Notes: generated from the sequence alone by a model not told the origin. A stretch of 64,000 nt of DNA from Terrirubrum flagellatum (GCF_022059845.1 NZ_CP091851.1:2914001-2978000); one strand, 5' to 3'. Positions 7,149-15,287 are shown, counted from the first letter of the stretch. Numbers and translations: made by a program.

Positions 7149-8009
7149 ATGAAGCGCATTCTCCTTGCGGCGGCGATGTCGGCCGCCCTCGCCGCTCCGG
7201 CGCTCGCCGTGGTCGGCGCGCCGGCCGCCACCGATCCCTCGGGATCGCGTCGGCATACGGTCGCCATCGTCCTGCAGCGCGGCCTTTGCACCGGCGTGCT
7301 GGTCGAGCGCGACCTCGTGCTGACGGCCGCCCATTGCCTCACGCGCAATCGCGTGCGCTCCGTGGTCGCGCTCGATGGCGCGATGAAGCCGCGTTTTCTC
7401 AGCGTCGCCGCCGCGACCGTGCATCCGAGTTTCCGCTACGCCGACCGGCCGATCGATGCGGAGGGCGCCGATCTCGCGCTCATCCGCCTCGCGCAGCCGG
7501 CGCCGGCCGACATGAGCCCGGCGCCGATCGCGCGCTTCGGCGACGCCGGCGACCTTACGCTGTCCGGCTTCGGCATCGGCGGCGCGCGCGGCAGCGCGGG
7601 CTCCGGCAGGGCCGGCACGCTGCGCGAAGCGCCGATGCGGGCGCGGGCGCTCAACTGGCGCGACAACAGGATGATCGCCGCGATCGGCGGCACCGCCGAT
7701 GAGGCGATCGTGGGGCTCGGCGGCTGCCGCGGCGATTCCGGCGGCCCGCTCTACGGGCCTGACGCAACGAGCGTCGTCGGCATCGTGAGCTGGTCCTCCG
7801 GCGCGCCCGGCGCGAAGAGCTCCTGCGGCGGGCTGACCATGGCGACCGAAGTCAGCGAGCATACGCGCTGGATCAACGCCGCCGGCGCCGAGCTTCGCGC
7901 ATCGAACGAGACGATGGCGACCGCGCCGCGCGTCGCCAATGCGGCGCGACGCGCAACGCCTTCGATCGGCGCGGCCTTTCCCGACCTGACGCGCGACAGC
8001 TCGCGCTAA
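7149..8009 (+). CDS. Secreted trypsin-like serine protease B
   Basis: A 286-residue S1-family peptidase with a signal peptide (MKRILLAAAMSAALAAPALA). Triad residues are His in VLTAAHCL (about residue 60), Asp in ADLALIRLA (about 112) and Ser in CRGDSGGPLYG (about 198). A Cys pair brackets the first block (GLCTGVLV/AAHC), as in trypsins. There is a low-complexity C-terminal tail of about 40 residues. It shares family but not close sequence with protease A. Its 3' end converges on the GTA capsid gene, with a palindromic repeat between them. Confidence 0.87.
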   Translation: MKRILLAAAMSAALAAPALAVVGAPAATDPSGSRRHTVAIVLQRGLCTGVLVERDLVLTAAHCLTRNRVRSVVALDGAMKPRFLSVAAATVHPSFRYADRPIDAEGADLALIRLAQPAPADMSPAPIARFGDAGDLTLSGFGIGGARGSAGSGRAGTLREAPMRARALNWRDNRMIAAIGGTADEAIVGLGGCRGDSGGPLYGPDATSVVGIVSWSSGAPGAKSSCGGLTMATEVSEHTRWINAAGAELRASNETMATAPRVANAARRATPSIGAAFPDLTRDSSR

Positions 8010-8021
8010 GCGCTCGCTCAT

Positions 8022-8110
8022 CCCCGGTTCCATGAAGTGAGGCGACCCGCCACGCCGAAGCGAAGCTTTTGCTTCGCGAAGGCGGGAGCCGAACGGAATG
8101 GAGACCGGGG
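8022..8110. repeat. Dispersed palindromic repeat R1, copy 1 (half-length)
   Basis: About 90 bp that begins CCCCGGTTCCATGAAG and ends GGAATGGAGACCGGGG, so the outer arms pair; an inner dyad GAAGCGAAGC/GCTTCGCGAAGG is also present. The same sequence recurs with small changes at 18463-18660, 19996-20210, 23594-23748, 24292-24524, 51047-51202 and 55593-55752. It occupies the convergent gap between protease B and the capsid gene. Confidence 0.85.
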
Positions 8111-8128
8111 ACGGAGGGGCGCTGACGC

Positions 8129-9379
8129 TCAGCTCACATCGAACTTCAACAGCTTGATCGCGTCGAAATCCTGCACGCCGCCGCCGACGCGCTTCGTCGT
8201 ATAGAACAGCACGTAGGGTTTCGCTGAATAGGGATCGCGCAGGATGCGCAGCCCGATGCGATCGACGATGAGATAGCCGCGGCGGAAATCGCCGAAGGCG
8301 ACGGAATAGGAAGCCGTCGCGATGTCGGGCATCTCCTCCACTTCAACGACAGGGAAGCCCATGAGCAGAGCGGGTTGGCCGACGGCGGCCGGCGGCGTCC
8401 AGAGATATTCGCCGGTCGACGCCTTGAACTTGCGCACCGCGGCCTGCGTCTTGCGATTCATCACGAATGAACCGTTCTGACGGAACGGGCCTTTCAGCGC
8501 GTAGATGAGATCAACAAGTTGGTCGGACGGATTGGTGGCGGAGAATCCGCCGGCGACGCCGGTCGCGAGATAGCCGATATTGCCCCAGCTCCAGGAGCCG
8601 TTCGCAACCTTGGTGTAGTTGAGAAAGCCCTTGGGCTGGCTCGTTCCCGAACCATTCACCAAAGCCGCGCTCTCCTGCTCGGCGAAAGCCGTCTCGACCT
8701 CGTCGGCGAGCCAACTGTCGATATTCAGCGCGGCGTCATCGAGAATGGTCTGCGTCGCCGCCGGCATGGCGTAGAGCTCCATCGTCGGGAAGCTCATCTC
8801 GGCGAGCGTCGGCGTGTTGGTCTGCGGACGCGCCGCCGTCTCAGCGACCCAGCCGGACGCGGCGCCTGCCGTCGAGAACGCCTTCTTGTAGGTTCCGACC
8901 GAGACGCTGCGCACCGACGCAATGCCGCGGATCGGCGACAGCATGGAGAGACGGCGCATCACCTCGTCCTCGACATTGGCAGGCGCGAGATAGCCGCCAT
9001 CGGGGCCGGAGCCCGCGGAGAGCGCCTTCTGCTCGATCGCTTTCAGTCCGGAGAATTCGCCGGCGCGCACATAGGTCTCGAAAGCCTGCTTGTGCTCGCG
9101 ATCGAGATGATTTTCCGCGGAGCGGTTGTCGGCGCCGAAGCGGGGACGCGCCTGCTTCAGCAGCATCTCGTCGATGCGCTTCTGCTGGCGATCGAGGAAA
9201 TCCTCGATGCGCGCCGATTTCTCCGTCGTCACGACATCGGCAGAGCCGCGCTTCTCCATCTGCGACATCCGCTCCTCATTCTCGGCCTTGTAGGCTTCGA
9301 AGCCGCGGCGGAATTCATCGAAGGCGCGATCGAGGTCGCGCGTCACGGCCTTGGTTTCAGGCGATGCGATTTCGGTCAT
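8129..9379 (-). CDS. GTA gp5-like HK97-family major capsid protein
   Basis: A 416-residue protein. The N-terminal ~105 residues are a charged coiled-coil delta-domain (DEFRRGFEAYKAENEERM onward) that is normally cleaved by the prohead protease. The capsid fold follows with the family blocks LSAGSGPDGGYLAP, SPIRGIASVRSV, SGWVAETAARPQTN and LVNGSGTSQPKGFLN, ending with DRIGLRILRDPYSAKPYVLF. ATG 9379 overlaps the protease stop by 4 nt. It is close to the RcGTA gp5 length. Confidence 0.96.
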   Translation of the reverse strand: MTEIASPETKAVTRDLDRAFDEFRRGFEAYKAENEERMSQMEKRGSADVVTTEKSARIEDFLDRQQKRIDEMLLKQARPRFGADNRSAENHLDREHKQAFETYVRAGEFSGLKAIEQKALSAGSGPDGGYLAPANVEDEVMRRLSMLSPIRGIASVRSVSVGTYKKAFSTAGAASGWVAETAARPQTNTPTLAEMSFPTMELYAMPAATQTILDDAALNIDSWLADEVETAFAEQESAALVNGSGTSQPKGFLNYTKVANGSWSWGNIGYLATGVAGGFSATNPSDQLVDLIYALKGPFRQNGSFVMNRKTQAAVRKFKASTGEYLWTPPAAVGQPALLMGFPVVEVEEMPDIATASYSVAFGDFRRGYLIVDRIGLRILRDPYSAKPYVLFYTTKRVGGGVQDFDAIKLLKFDVS

Positions 9380-9951
9380 AAAGGTCTCCTTGCAGTGTTG
9401 AAGAGCGCCGCCGCACGGCGGATTTTCGCCGCCAGCGCGGCCTCGCCCTGGGATGACGAGGCGTCATGCGCGACGGCGGACACGCGCGCCCCGTTGAGCA
9501 TGGGAAAAGTCACGATTGAGATTTCCCAGAGGTCGATTTTGGTCAGGCGGCGTGAACCCCCGCGCGCATCTTTCGTGGCGCGTTCGGCCTTGAAGCCAAT
9601 GGAGAGGCCATCGACCGCGCCGTTCGCGATCAGCGAAAACACTTCCTGCGCGCGCTGCACGCCCGGATCGAGCCGGCCGCGCACGAAGAGCCCGCGCCCG
9701 TCCTCCGCAATCGACAGCCAGGCGCCAATCGGCTCCTTTGCGTCATGCTGCCAGAGCATGCGCACGCCATCCGGCCCGCGCTTTTTCAGCGAGTCGCGGA
9801 AAGCGCCCGCCTCGACAAGATCGTTCGACATGTCGATCTCGCCGAACAGGCTGGCGTAACCCTCGATCAGACCGTCATCGCCGGACGTACGAAACCCATG
9901 ACGAAGCGGCTTGAATTCGGGCGCAGTTCTGTTGTCCGGCGCTCTTGTCAT
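9376..9951 (-). CDS. GTA gp4-like HK97-family prohead protease
   Basis: A 191-residue U35-type protease. The catalytic His is in RMLWQHDAKEPIG (about residue 68) and the Ser in NGAVDGLSIGF (about 117); the N-terminal GLIEGYASLFGEIDMSNDLV block is diagnostic. It matures the capsid by removing the delta-domain. Both its start and its stop overlap neighbouring genes by ATGA junctions, showing tight coupling in the cluster. Confidence 0.95.
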   Translation of the reverse strand: MTRAPDNRTAPEFKPLRHGFRTSGDDGLIEGYASLFGEIDMSNDLVEAGAFRDSLKKRGPDGVRMLWQHDAKEPIGAWLSIAEDGRGLFVRGRLDPGVQRAQEVFSLIANGAVDGLSIGFKAERATKDARGGSRRLTKIDLWEISIVTFPMLNGARVSAVAHDASSSQGEAALAAKIRRAAALFNTARRPL

Positions 9952-10103
9952 GCCTGCTCCGTCTTCGGCGGGCGCGACGCCGCCGCGCGACGCGGCGGCT
10001 TGTCGCTCATGCGCGCGATGGTCTGGAAAAACGAGCGGATCGTCTGGTCGGAACGCACGGGCGCGCGCGAGCGCGGCGCGGAGGAACGCGCAGGCTTCTT
10101 CAT
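9948..10103 (-). CDS. Small basic protein between portal and prohead protease
   Basis: A 51-residue, very basic frame (MKKPARSSAPRSRAPVRSDQ ... FFQTIARMSDKPPRRAAAS). ATG 10103 has a good GGAGA ribosome-binding site 6-7 nt upstream, and the stop overlaps the protease ATG in an ATGA junction, both of which favour a real gene. I do not recognise a family. Position, charge and coupling suggest a small GTA-associated protein. It could instead be a translational coupler for the protease. Confidence 0.5.
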   Translation of the reverse strand: MKKPARSSAPRSRAPVRSDQTIRSFFQTIARMSDKPPRRAAASRPPKTEQA

Positions 10104-10159
10104 GATCGTCTCCAGGTTGTGAAAATAACAGCGGCGCAATGCGATTGCGTGGATGCGCT

Positions 10160-10399
10160 CTATGCCTTCGCAGCGTTTTCGCGATTGAAACGCGCGAGCT
10201 CGCGCACGAAATCCTTCACATGGGTGTTGGCGGTCGACACCTCATGCGCGGCGGCCGCCAGTTCGCGATTGGCGAGGCTGAGCGCGCGCATCAGCGCGAA
10301 GCAGAGGCCGGACGCAGCCAACGCCCACAGAGCCAGCGCGAGATGAGCGAGATCGCCATTCTCGACGATCGCGTCGACGATCGTTTGCAACACGTCCAT
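10160..10399 (-). CDS. GTA gp3.5-like small membrane protein
   Basis: A 79-residue protein from ATG 10399 (MDVLQTIVDAIVENGDLAHL), with an AAGGAG site 6 nt upstream. One hydrophobic helix (LALALWALAASGLCFALMRA, about residues 21-40) is followed by a helical, charged tail. It lies directly after the portal gene, where RcGTA clusters carry the small gene g3.5. Function is not established. A single-span membrane protein is inferred from the hydrophobic stretch. Confidence 0.65.
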   Translation of the reverse strand: MDVLQTIVDAIVENGDLAHLALALWALAASGLCFALMRALSLANRELAAAAHEVSTANTHVKDFVRELARFNRENAAKA

Positions 10400-10409
10400 G
10401 CGATGCTCC

Positions 10410-11585
10410 TTAACTCTTCGCTCCATATCCCAGCGCGGCGCGCTGCTCGTCTTCGGTCAGCACGCCGCCGGCCGAGAGAACGCGATCCCACAACGCTTTT
10501 CTCTCGTCGGAGAGCGCGGAGATCGCATCGAGATCGATGTCGACGCGCAAACCCGCGCCGTCGCGCCAGGCGGGCTTCAGCCATTGCAGCAGCGCGCGAT
10601 AAACGCGCAGCGCAAGCGGCGTCACCGTCTGGCGCCAGAAGGCGCGATTGGCCTCCTGATAATTCGCATAGGTCGCATCGCCCGGCAGGCCAACCAGCAT
10701 CGGCGGCACGCCGAAAGCGAGCGCAATCTCGCGCGCCGCCGCCGCCTTCGCCTCGATGAAATCCATATCCTTCGGCGTCAGCGACAGAGGCTTCCAGTCG
10801 AGCCCGCCTTCGAGCAGCAGCGGCCGGCCTGCATTCGCCGTTCCCTGAAAATTCTCTTCGAGCTCGTTCTTCAACCGCGCGAATTGCGCGTCCGACATCT
10901 GCGCGTGATCGCCGGCGGCGTAGACAAGCGCGCCGGATGGACGCGCCGCATTGTCGAGCAGCGCCTTGTTCCATTGTCCGGCCGCGTTGTGAATATCGAG
11001 CGCGACGGCCGCCGCCTCCATCGGCGCAAGGCCATAATGATCGTCAAGCGGATGAAAGAAGTTGAGATGCAGGATCGGCGGAAGCGGCGCGCGATCCTGG
11101 CGGAAGCGCACGGTCTCCGAACCCACGGTATAGTCATAGGCGTCGGCCCAGCCGTTGGCGCCCGGCACGACGCGCATGCGATCCGGCCGCAGCGCATAAA
11201 GCTCGCGTGGCGCATCCCCGATCAGCACGCTCTCGACATAGGCGTTGCCGGCGACGAGCAGATGCGAGGTCAGCGCCTCGATGAAGGCCGCGCCGGCGTC
11301 ACGCGCATTGGGCGCCGCCATCAGCGAGAGGAACGGATGCTCGTCGAGCTCGCGCCGCCCATCAAACAGCAGCACAGGCGCGGCGGCGACCGCTTCCGCC
11401 ACCAGCCGCACGCAGCGAAAGGCGATCGCATTGCGCTGATAGCCCTCGCGCGCCAGCGCGGCATAATCGCGCGGCGTCCAGCGCGGCCGGCCGTGATCGT
11501 AGAAGGCGATCAGCGGCGCAGTCCGCGACTCCTTGATCTCCGGCGCGCGGCCGCGCGCGAACCATCTTTGAAAGAGAGACGCCAT
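10410..11585 (-). CDS. GTA gp3-like phage portal protein (HK97 family)
   Basis: A 391-residue HK97-type portal. Recognisable blocks are REGYQRNAIAFRCVRLVAEA (about residues 46-65), FLLVAGNAYVE-like SHLLVAGNAYVES, ILHLNFFHPLDDHYGLAPME, and the clip/crown region KDMDFIEAKAAAAREIALAF with GVPPMLVGLPGDATYANYQE. The portal forms the ring through which DNA is packaged and released. It is divergent from the SnoaL-like gene that separates it from the terminase. Confidence 0.95.
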   Translation of the reverse strand: MASLFQRWFARGRAPEIKESRTAPLIAFYDHGRPRWTPRDYAALAREGYQRNAIAFRCVRLVAEAVAAAPVLLFDGRRELDEHPFLSLMAAPNARDAGAAFIEALTSHLLVAGNAYVESVLIGDAPRELYALRPDRMRVVPGANGWADAYDYTVGSETVRFRQDRAPLPPILHLNFFHPLDDHYGLAPMEAAAVALDIHNAAGQWNKALLDNAARPSGALVYAAGDHAQMSDAQFARLKNELEENFQGTANAGRPLLLEGGLDWKPLSLTPKDMDFIEAKAAAAREIALAFGVPPMLVGLPGDATYANYQEANRAFWRQTVTPLALRVYRALLQWLKPAWRDGAGLRVDIDLDAISALSDERKALWDRVLSAGGVLTEDEQRAALGYGAKS

Positions 11586-11684
11586 CGATCACCGGATCCA
11601 TTTCATCGATCGTCTCGCCGCGGTTGAGCGCATGCGAGGAGAAGCCTATGCTTCGATTCAAGAATTCACTTGCGAGGAACGCGC

Positions 11685-12062
11685 ATGCCCACGAAGGACA
11701 GGCTCAGAGATTTCATCGCCGCGGTCGAAAGCGGCGACCATGTTGGCGCCATCGAACGATTTTATCATGACGACGCCTCCATGCAGGAGAACCAGAACCC
11801 GCCGCATGTCGGCCGGCTCAATCTGATGGAGCGCGAGCGGCAGGCGCTGGCGAAATTCAAGATGAAGACGCATCCGGCGAAACATGCGCTGCTCGATGGC
11901 GATCTCGTCGTCATCAACTGGATCTTCGAGATGACAGACGAGGAAGGCCGCATGAAGCGACTCGAAGAACTCTCCATCCAGGAATGGCGCGGCGACAAGG
12001 TCTATCGCGAACAATTCTATTACGATCCGCAGCAGCTCAAGACCTTCATCACACCGTCCTGA
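11685..12062 (+). CDS. SnoaL-like (NTF2-fold) protein inserted in the GTA cluster
   Basis: A 125-residue protein from ATG 11685 (MPTKDRLRDFIAAVESGDHV), with GAGGAA 5 nt upstream. The pattern of an N-terminal helix pair, FYHDDASMQENQNPPHVG and the beta-rich C-terminus (VVINWIFEMTDEEGRMKRL, YREQFYYDP) fits the SnoaL/NTF2-like superfamily. It is on the opposite strand to the GTA genes, and its 3' end overlaps the terminase 3' end by 14 nt. No catalytic role can be assigned. It looks like an insertion, because terminase and portal are normally adjacent. Confidence 0.8.
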   Translation: MPTKDRLRDFIAAVESGDHVGAIERFYHDDASMQENQNPPHVGRLNLMERERQALAKFKMKTHPAKHALLDGDLVVINWIFEMTDEEGRMKRLEELSIQEWRGDKVYREQFYYDPQQLKTFITPS

Positions 12063-13401
12063 TCCGCGGCCCTGAGCGCTCGTCGCGCATCAGCGCCGAT
12101 GCCGCCCAGACAAACGCGTCGAGCCGATCGGGCGAACGGCCGGATGAAAGTCCGGCGGCGGAGAAATCGCACATCTCGTCCTCCAGCGCGGGAAAGGCGC
12201 CGACAAAACGGATGCGCCCCTGTTCCATCGCCTGCGCGACAGGCTCGGCGCGCAGATATTTTCCGCGCGTCGCGCGCACCGGCGTCACGGGAACGCCGGC
12301 GTCGGCTTCGCGCAGCACCGCCATCACCATCTCGCCGCCCTGGTTGATCTCGGCGACAACAGCGTCGGCTTCGAGCCTGCGATAGAGCGACAGCGCGCGC
12401 TCCGCCCATTCGGATGGACGCACGCGTTGCGCGGTCTCATCCGCCAGCACGAAAATATGTCCCTGCGCATCGACGCCGGCGGCGACAATGCCGCAGGCGT
12501 CGGCGCGCTTGCCCGACGACGCCGGCGGATCGACCGCCACCACGATACGCGCCAGCGACGGCGCCGCGTCGATGCGCGAACGCTCGATCATCTCGCGCGA
12601 GAACAGCGCGCCCTCGCACTCCTCGATCATCTCGCCGTCCAGTTCCTGCCGGCCGAGGCGCGTGCCGACATAGCGCGACACCACAGCATCGAGAAAGGCC
12701 GGCGCGAGAAACCATTGATTGGCGCTGGTTTTCGCGCGAGTCAGCGCAACGCGCGGATCGCTCATCAATTTCTTCAGCAGCGGGATCGGCCGCGGCGTCG
12801 TGGTGACCATCTCGCGCGGCTTGTCTCCGAGGCGAAGCCCGAACTGCAGATTGTCCCAGGCCGCGTCGGCGTAACGCCATTTCGCCAGCTCATCGGCCCA
12901 GGCCGCCGCGAATTGCGGCCCGCGCAACTGATCGGGATCCTCCGCGGAAAAACATTGCGCCACGGCGCCATTCGGCCAGACGAGGCGGCGGCGCGTCGCT
13001 TCGTAAGCGGGGCGCTGATCCCGCGCATGGATTGCGCGCAGGCCCGAGACGCCGTCGATCATCACCTCGCGCACATCGGCGGCCGTCTCGCCCACAAGCG
13101 CGATCGGAGATGCCGGCCTTTCCGCGAAAGGCGGCAAGCCCAGCGCCAGCGCCTTCACCCATTCGGCGCCGGCGCGCGTCTTGCCCGCGCCGCGCCCGCC
13201 GAGCATCAGCCAGATGGTCCAATCGCCTTCAGGCGGAAGCTGATCGTCACGCCCCTGGAAGGCCCAGCTTCGGCTCAGCGCCGTCTTCAGGCAGAGTGGC
13301 ATTCGCTGGATCAGTTCCGGCGTGCTCCCGCCTTCGTTCGCGCAAACTGTCAATAAGGCGCGCAAGCTCCGCGCTGTATCGCTGTGCAGCGGCTTCGACA
13401 T
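12049..13401 (-). CDS. GTA gp2-like large terminase subunit
   Basis: About 450 residues from ATG 13401, chosen because AGAGGA lies 5 nt upstream; a shorter form from ATG 13302 (417 residues) is possible. The Walker A motif is WLMLGGRGAGKTRAGAEWV. The adenine-binding/coupling region TTTPRPIPLLKKL and nuclease acidic residues (RIVVAVDPPAS; VVAEINQGGEMV) are present, and ERLDAF-like SPDRLDAFVWAASALM ends the nuclease domain. It packages DNA headful-fashion into GTA heads. It overlaps the end of the small subunit gene by about 155 nt with this start. Confidence 0.93.
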   Translation of the reverse strand: MSKPLHSDTARSLRALLTVCANEGGSTPELIQRMPLCLKTALSRSWAFQGRDDQLPPEGDWTIWLMLGGRGAGKTRAGAEWVKALALGLPPFAERPASPIALVGETAADVREVMIDGVSGLRAIHARDQRPAYEATRRRLVWPNGAVAQCFSAEDPDQLRGPQFAAAWADELAKWRYADAAWDNLQFGLRLGDKPREMVTTTPRPIPLLKKLMSDPRVALTRAKTSANQWFLAPAFLDAVVSRYVGTRLGRQELDGEMIEECEGALFSREMIERSRIDAAPSLARIVVAVDPPASSGKRADACGIVAAGVDAQGHIFVLADETAQRVRPSEWAERALSLYRRLEADAVVAEINQGGEMVMAVLREADAGVPVTPVRATRGKYLRAEPVAQAMEQGRIRFVGAFPALEDEMCDFSAAGLSSGRSPDRLDAFVWAASALMRDERSGPRIRTV

Positions 13402-13963
13402 CCTCGTCCTCTCGTGCGGCTGCGCCTGAAAGCTGCTGCGGCGCGGGGCCTTCCAGCTCATCGAGTTCTTTCAGCAACCGCACCAGCACAGCGAGCGCGC
13501 GCGCTTCACGTTCGCTGGAGACATCGTCGGCGTGGGCGCCAAGCCGCTTCTCGACTTCGCTCACCTGCCGTTCGACGGCGGCATGCAGGCGCGCGATGAG
13601 CGCGGCGCGGCGCGCGCCTGGGTCTGTTGGCGCGTCATCAATCTCGCTTCGGGCACGCGCTTTGCTCGGCGCAGCCCTGTCTGCGGCCCCCAACGCGGGT
13701 TTTGTCGCTGCTGCGACGCTGCGTTTCAAAGACGCGCGCTGCGGCAGGGCCTTTGTCGGGGCTTTCGCGTCTTTCGATATCGATTTCTTCTTTTTCCCGG
13801 CGCCCGGTCTTCGCCATCCCTCAAGCTTGGCATAACGCGAGACCGACACTGTCGAGATTCCCGCCCCTGCAGCCGTCGCGGCGATCGTCGCGCCGCCTTC
13901 ATAAAGCTCTTTGGCGGCTGCGACCGTCTCGCGCGACAGCAACGTGAAAGGCGCGCGCGCCAT
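13247..13963 (-). CDS. GTA gp1-like small terminase-associated protein
   Basis: A 238-residue protein. Residues 5-50 (FTLLSRETVAAAKELYEGGA; VSVSRYAKLEGWRRP) form a helix-turn-helix-like segment; a Lys/Ala-rich linker follows, and the rest is a charged helical region (RRAALIARLHAAVERQVSEV; LAVLVRLLKELDELEG). That layout fits small terminase-like first genes of GTA clusters. It is the first large gene of the unit and overlaps the large terminase. The family match is looser than for the other GTA genes. Confidence 0.75.
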   Translation of the reverse strand: MARAPFTLLSRETVAAAKELYEGGATIAATAAGAGISTVSVSRYAKLEGWRRPGAGKKKKSISKDAKAPTKALPQRASLKRSVAAATKPALGAADRAAPSKARARSEIDDAPTDPGARRAALIARLHAAVERQVSEVEKRLGAHADDVSSEREARALAVLVRLLKELDELEGPAPQQLSGAAAREDEDVEAAAQRYSAELARLIDSLRERRREHAGTDPANATLPEDGAEPKLGLPGA

Positions 13964-14133
13964 CAGCGGCGCTCCGGCGCGGCCGCGTGCGCAGCGACGG
14001 CGCGCGATCGATCGGCCGAGGCGGCGTTGTCGGGCGTGTTCGGCTTGCGCGGCTGCGGGGCGGCGGTGCGCTGAAGGGAAGAAGACGGCGTTGAGGCGCG
14101 CGAAGTCGCGCGCGGCGGGCGCGGGGTCGGCAT
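13963..14133 (-). CDS. Possible small leader gene upstream of GTA gp1
   Basis: A 56-residue Pro/Ala/Arg-rich frame (MPTPRPPRATSRASTPSSSL onward) with AGGA 6 nt before ATG 14133; its TGA shares a base with the ATG of the next gene (TGATG). The coupling argues for translation, but the composition is low-complexity and no family is recognised. It may act only as a leader that brings ribosomes to gp1. Confidence 0.35.
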   Translation of the reverse strand: MPTPRPPRATSRASTPSSSLQRTAAPQPRKPNTPDNAASADRSRAVAAHAAAPERR

Positions 14134-14215
14134 GGGATGTCCTGTGGCGTGGAAAGAGCGGAGAGGGCCGGATCGGCGCTGGTCTCGTCCGCTCACAATT
14201 CTTGAGCGTGCCCTA

Positions 14216-14244
14216 TCTCTACCCGAGGATCGTCACGCTGTCAA
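14216..14244 (-). promoter_or_regulatory. Putative sigma-70 promoter of the GTA-like cluster
   Basis: On the minus strand TTGACA (14244-14239) is followed after exactly 17 nt by TAGAGA (14221-14216). It lies about 80 nt upstream of the first small frame and 250 nt upstream of gp1, in a locally AT-richer stretch. The -35 is a perfect consensus match. Confidence 0.6.
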
Positions 14245-14306
14245 CGACTTTTTTCCTAGGATTTTGATCTTTTTTTAGAGCGACGCTCAGCTAGTCGATC
14301 TGAACG

Positions 14307-15281
14307 ATGCCGGGCGGGCCTTCGGGCGAAGAGTGCGCTCCTGTCCTGATCGGGAGCAAGGCTTTGAAAATTCTCGTCGTTGGCGGAACCGGCATGATCG
14401 GCGGCCACGCCGCCGGCCATCTCGCGGCTGAGGGGCATGAGGTCGTTCTCGCCGCCCGCCGGCCGCCCGGCGCGGAAACGCCGATGGCGAAATTCCCCGT
14501 TGTGATCGGCGACTATGTCAGGGGCGATTTCAGCGAAGCCGATCTTGCGCCCTATGACGCGATCCTGTTCGCGGCCGGAAACGACATCCGCCATCTCCCG
14601 CGCGGAAGCGATCAGCACGCCTTCTGGAACGAGACGCAAATCGCAGGCGTGCCCGCCTTCATCGCGCGGGCGCGCGACGCCGGCGTGAAGCGCGTCGTCC
14701 ATATCGGCAGCTATTACCATCAGGTGATGCCGCATCTCGCCGACACGGATCCTTATGTTCGCGCGCGCAAACTGGCGGACGAAAAATCGCGCGCGCTGGC
14801 GACGAAGGATTTCAACGTCTCGACGCTCAATCCGCCTTCGATCATCGGCGCCATTCCGGGCCTCGCCTCGAAGCGCTACGAGACGTTGATCGCCTACGCC
14901 AGGGGCGACATAAAGAGCGCGCCGCTCTTCGCGCCGCCGGGCGGCACGAACTACATGTCGGTGCAATCGCTATCGGAAGCGATCGCGGGCGCGTTCGTGC
15001 GCGCTGAATCCGGCAAGGCCTATCTCATCGGCGACGAGAACTGGTCGTTCCAAAAATATTTCCAGTCGATCTTCGATGCGGTCGGCAATCCGCACCAGTT
15101 GGAGATGCGCGACGCCGAGCATCCGCTGCTGCCGGACGCCTTCATCATCCCTGGCCGCGGCGTCACCCTCGCCTACGAGCCCGACCCGGCGGAGACAAAG
15201 CTGCTCGGTTATCGCCGGAACGACGCCGGTCGCGCGCTAAAGGAAGCGATCGCGATCGCGCAAAGTAATCCAAAGGCGTGA
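14307..15281 (+). CDS. NAD(P)-binding Rossmann-fold epimerase/reductase-like protein
   Basis: About 324 residues. The Rossmann motif VVGGTGMIGGHAAGHLAAEG starts near residue 25, and the first 19 residues look unnatural for the family, so TTG 14364 (LKILVVGGTGMIG), which has GGGAG upstream, may be the true start. Later blocks include VKRVVHIGSYYHQVMPH (a YxxxK-like region is not clear), FNVSTLNPPSIIGAIPGL and a substrate domain with VLIGDENWSFQKY-like AYLIGDENWSFQKYFQ. It belongs to the NAD-dependent epimerase/dehydratase or NmrA-like family; the substrate is unknown. It is followed 6 nt later by a SnoaL gene, probably co-transcribed. Confidence 0.75.
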   Translation: MPGGPSGEECAPVLIGSKALKILVVGGTGMIGGHAAGHLAAEGHEVVLAARRPPGAETPMAKFPVVIGDYVRGDFSEADLAPYDAILFAAGNDIRHLPRGSDQHAFWNETQIAGVPAFIARARDAGVKRVVHIGSYYHQVMPHLADTDPYVRARKLADEKSRALATKDFNVSTLNPPSIIGAIPGLASKRYETLIAYARGDIKSAPLFAPPGGTNYMSVQSLSEAIAGAFVRAESGKAYLIGDENWSFQKYFQSIFDAVGNPHQLEMRDAEHPLLPDAFIIPGRGVTLAYEPDPAETKLLGYRRNDAGRALKEAIAIAQSNPKA

Positions 15282-15287
15282 GCGGCG

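Noticed and set aside
1-14244. Ordinary prophage
   Set aside because: No integrase, repressor, replication or lysis genes were seen, and the gene order is exactly that of RcGTA; the left boundary outside the window remains unchecked.
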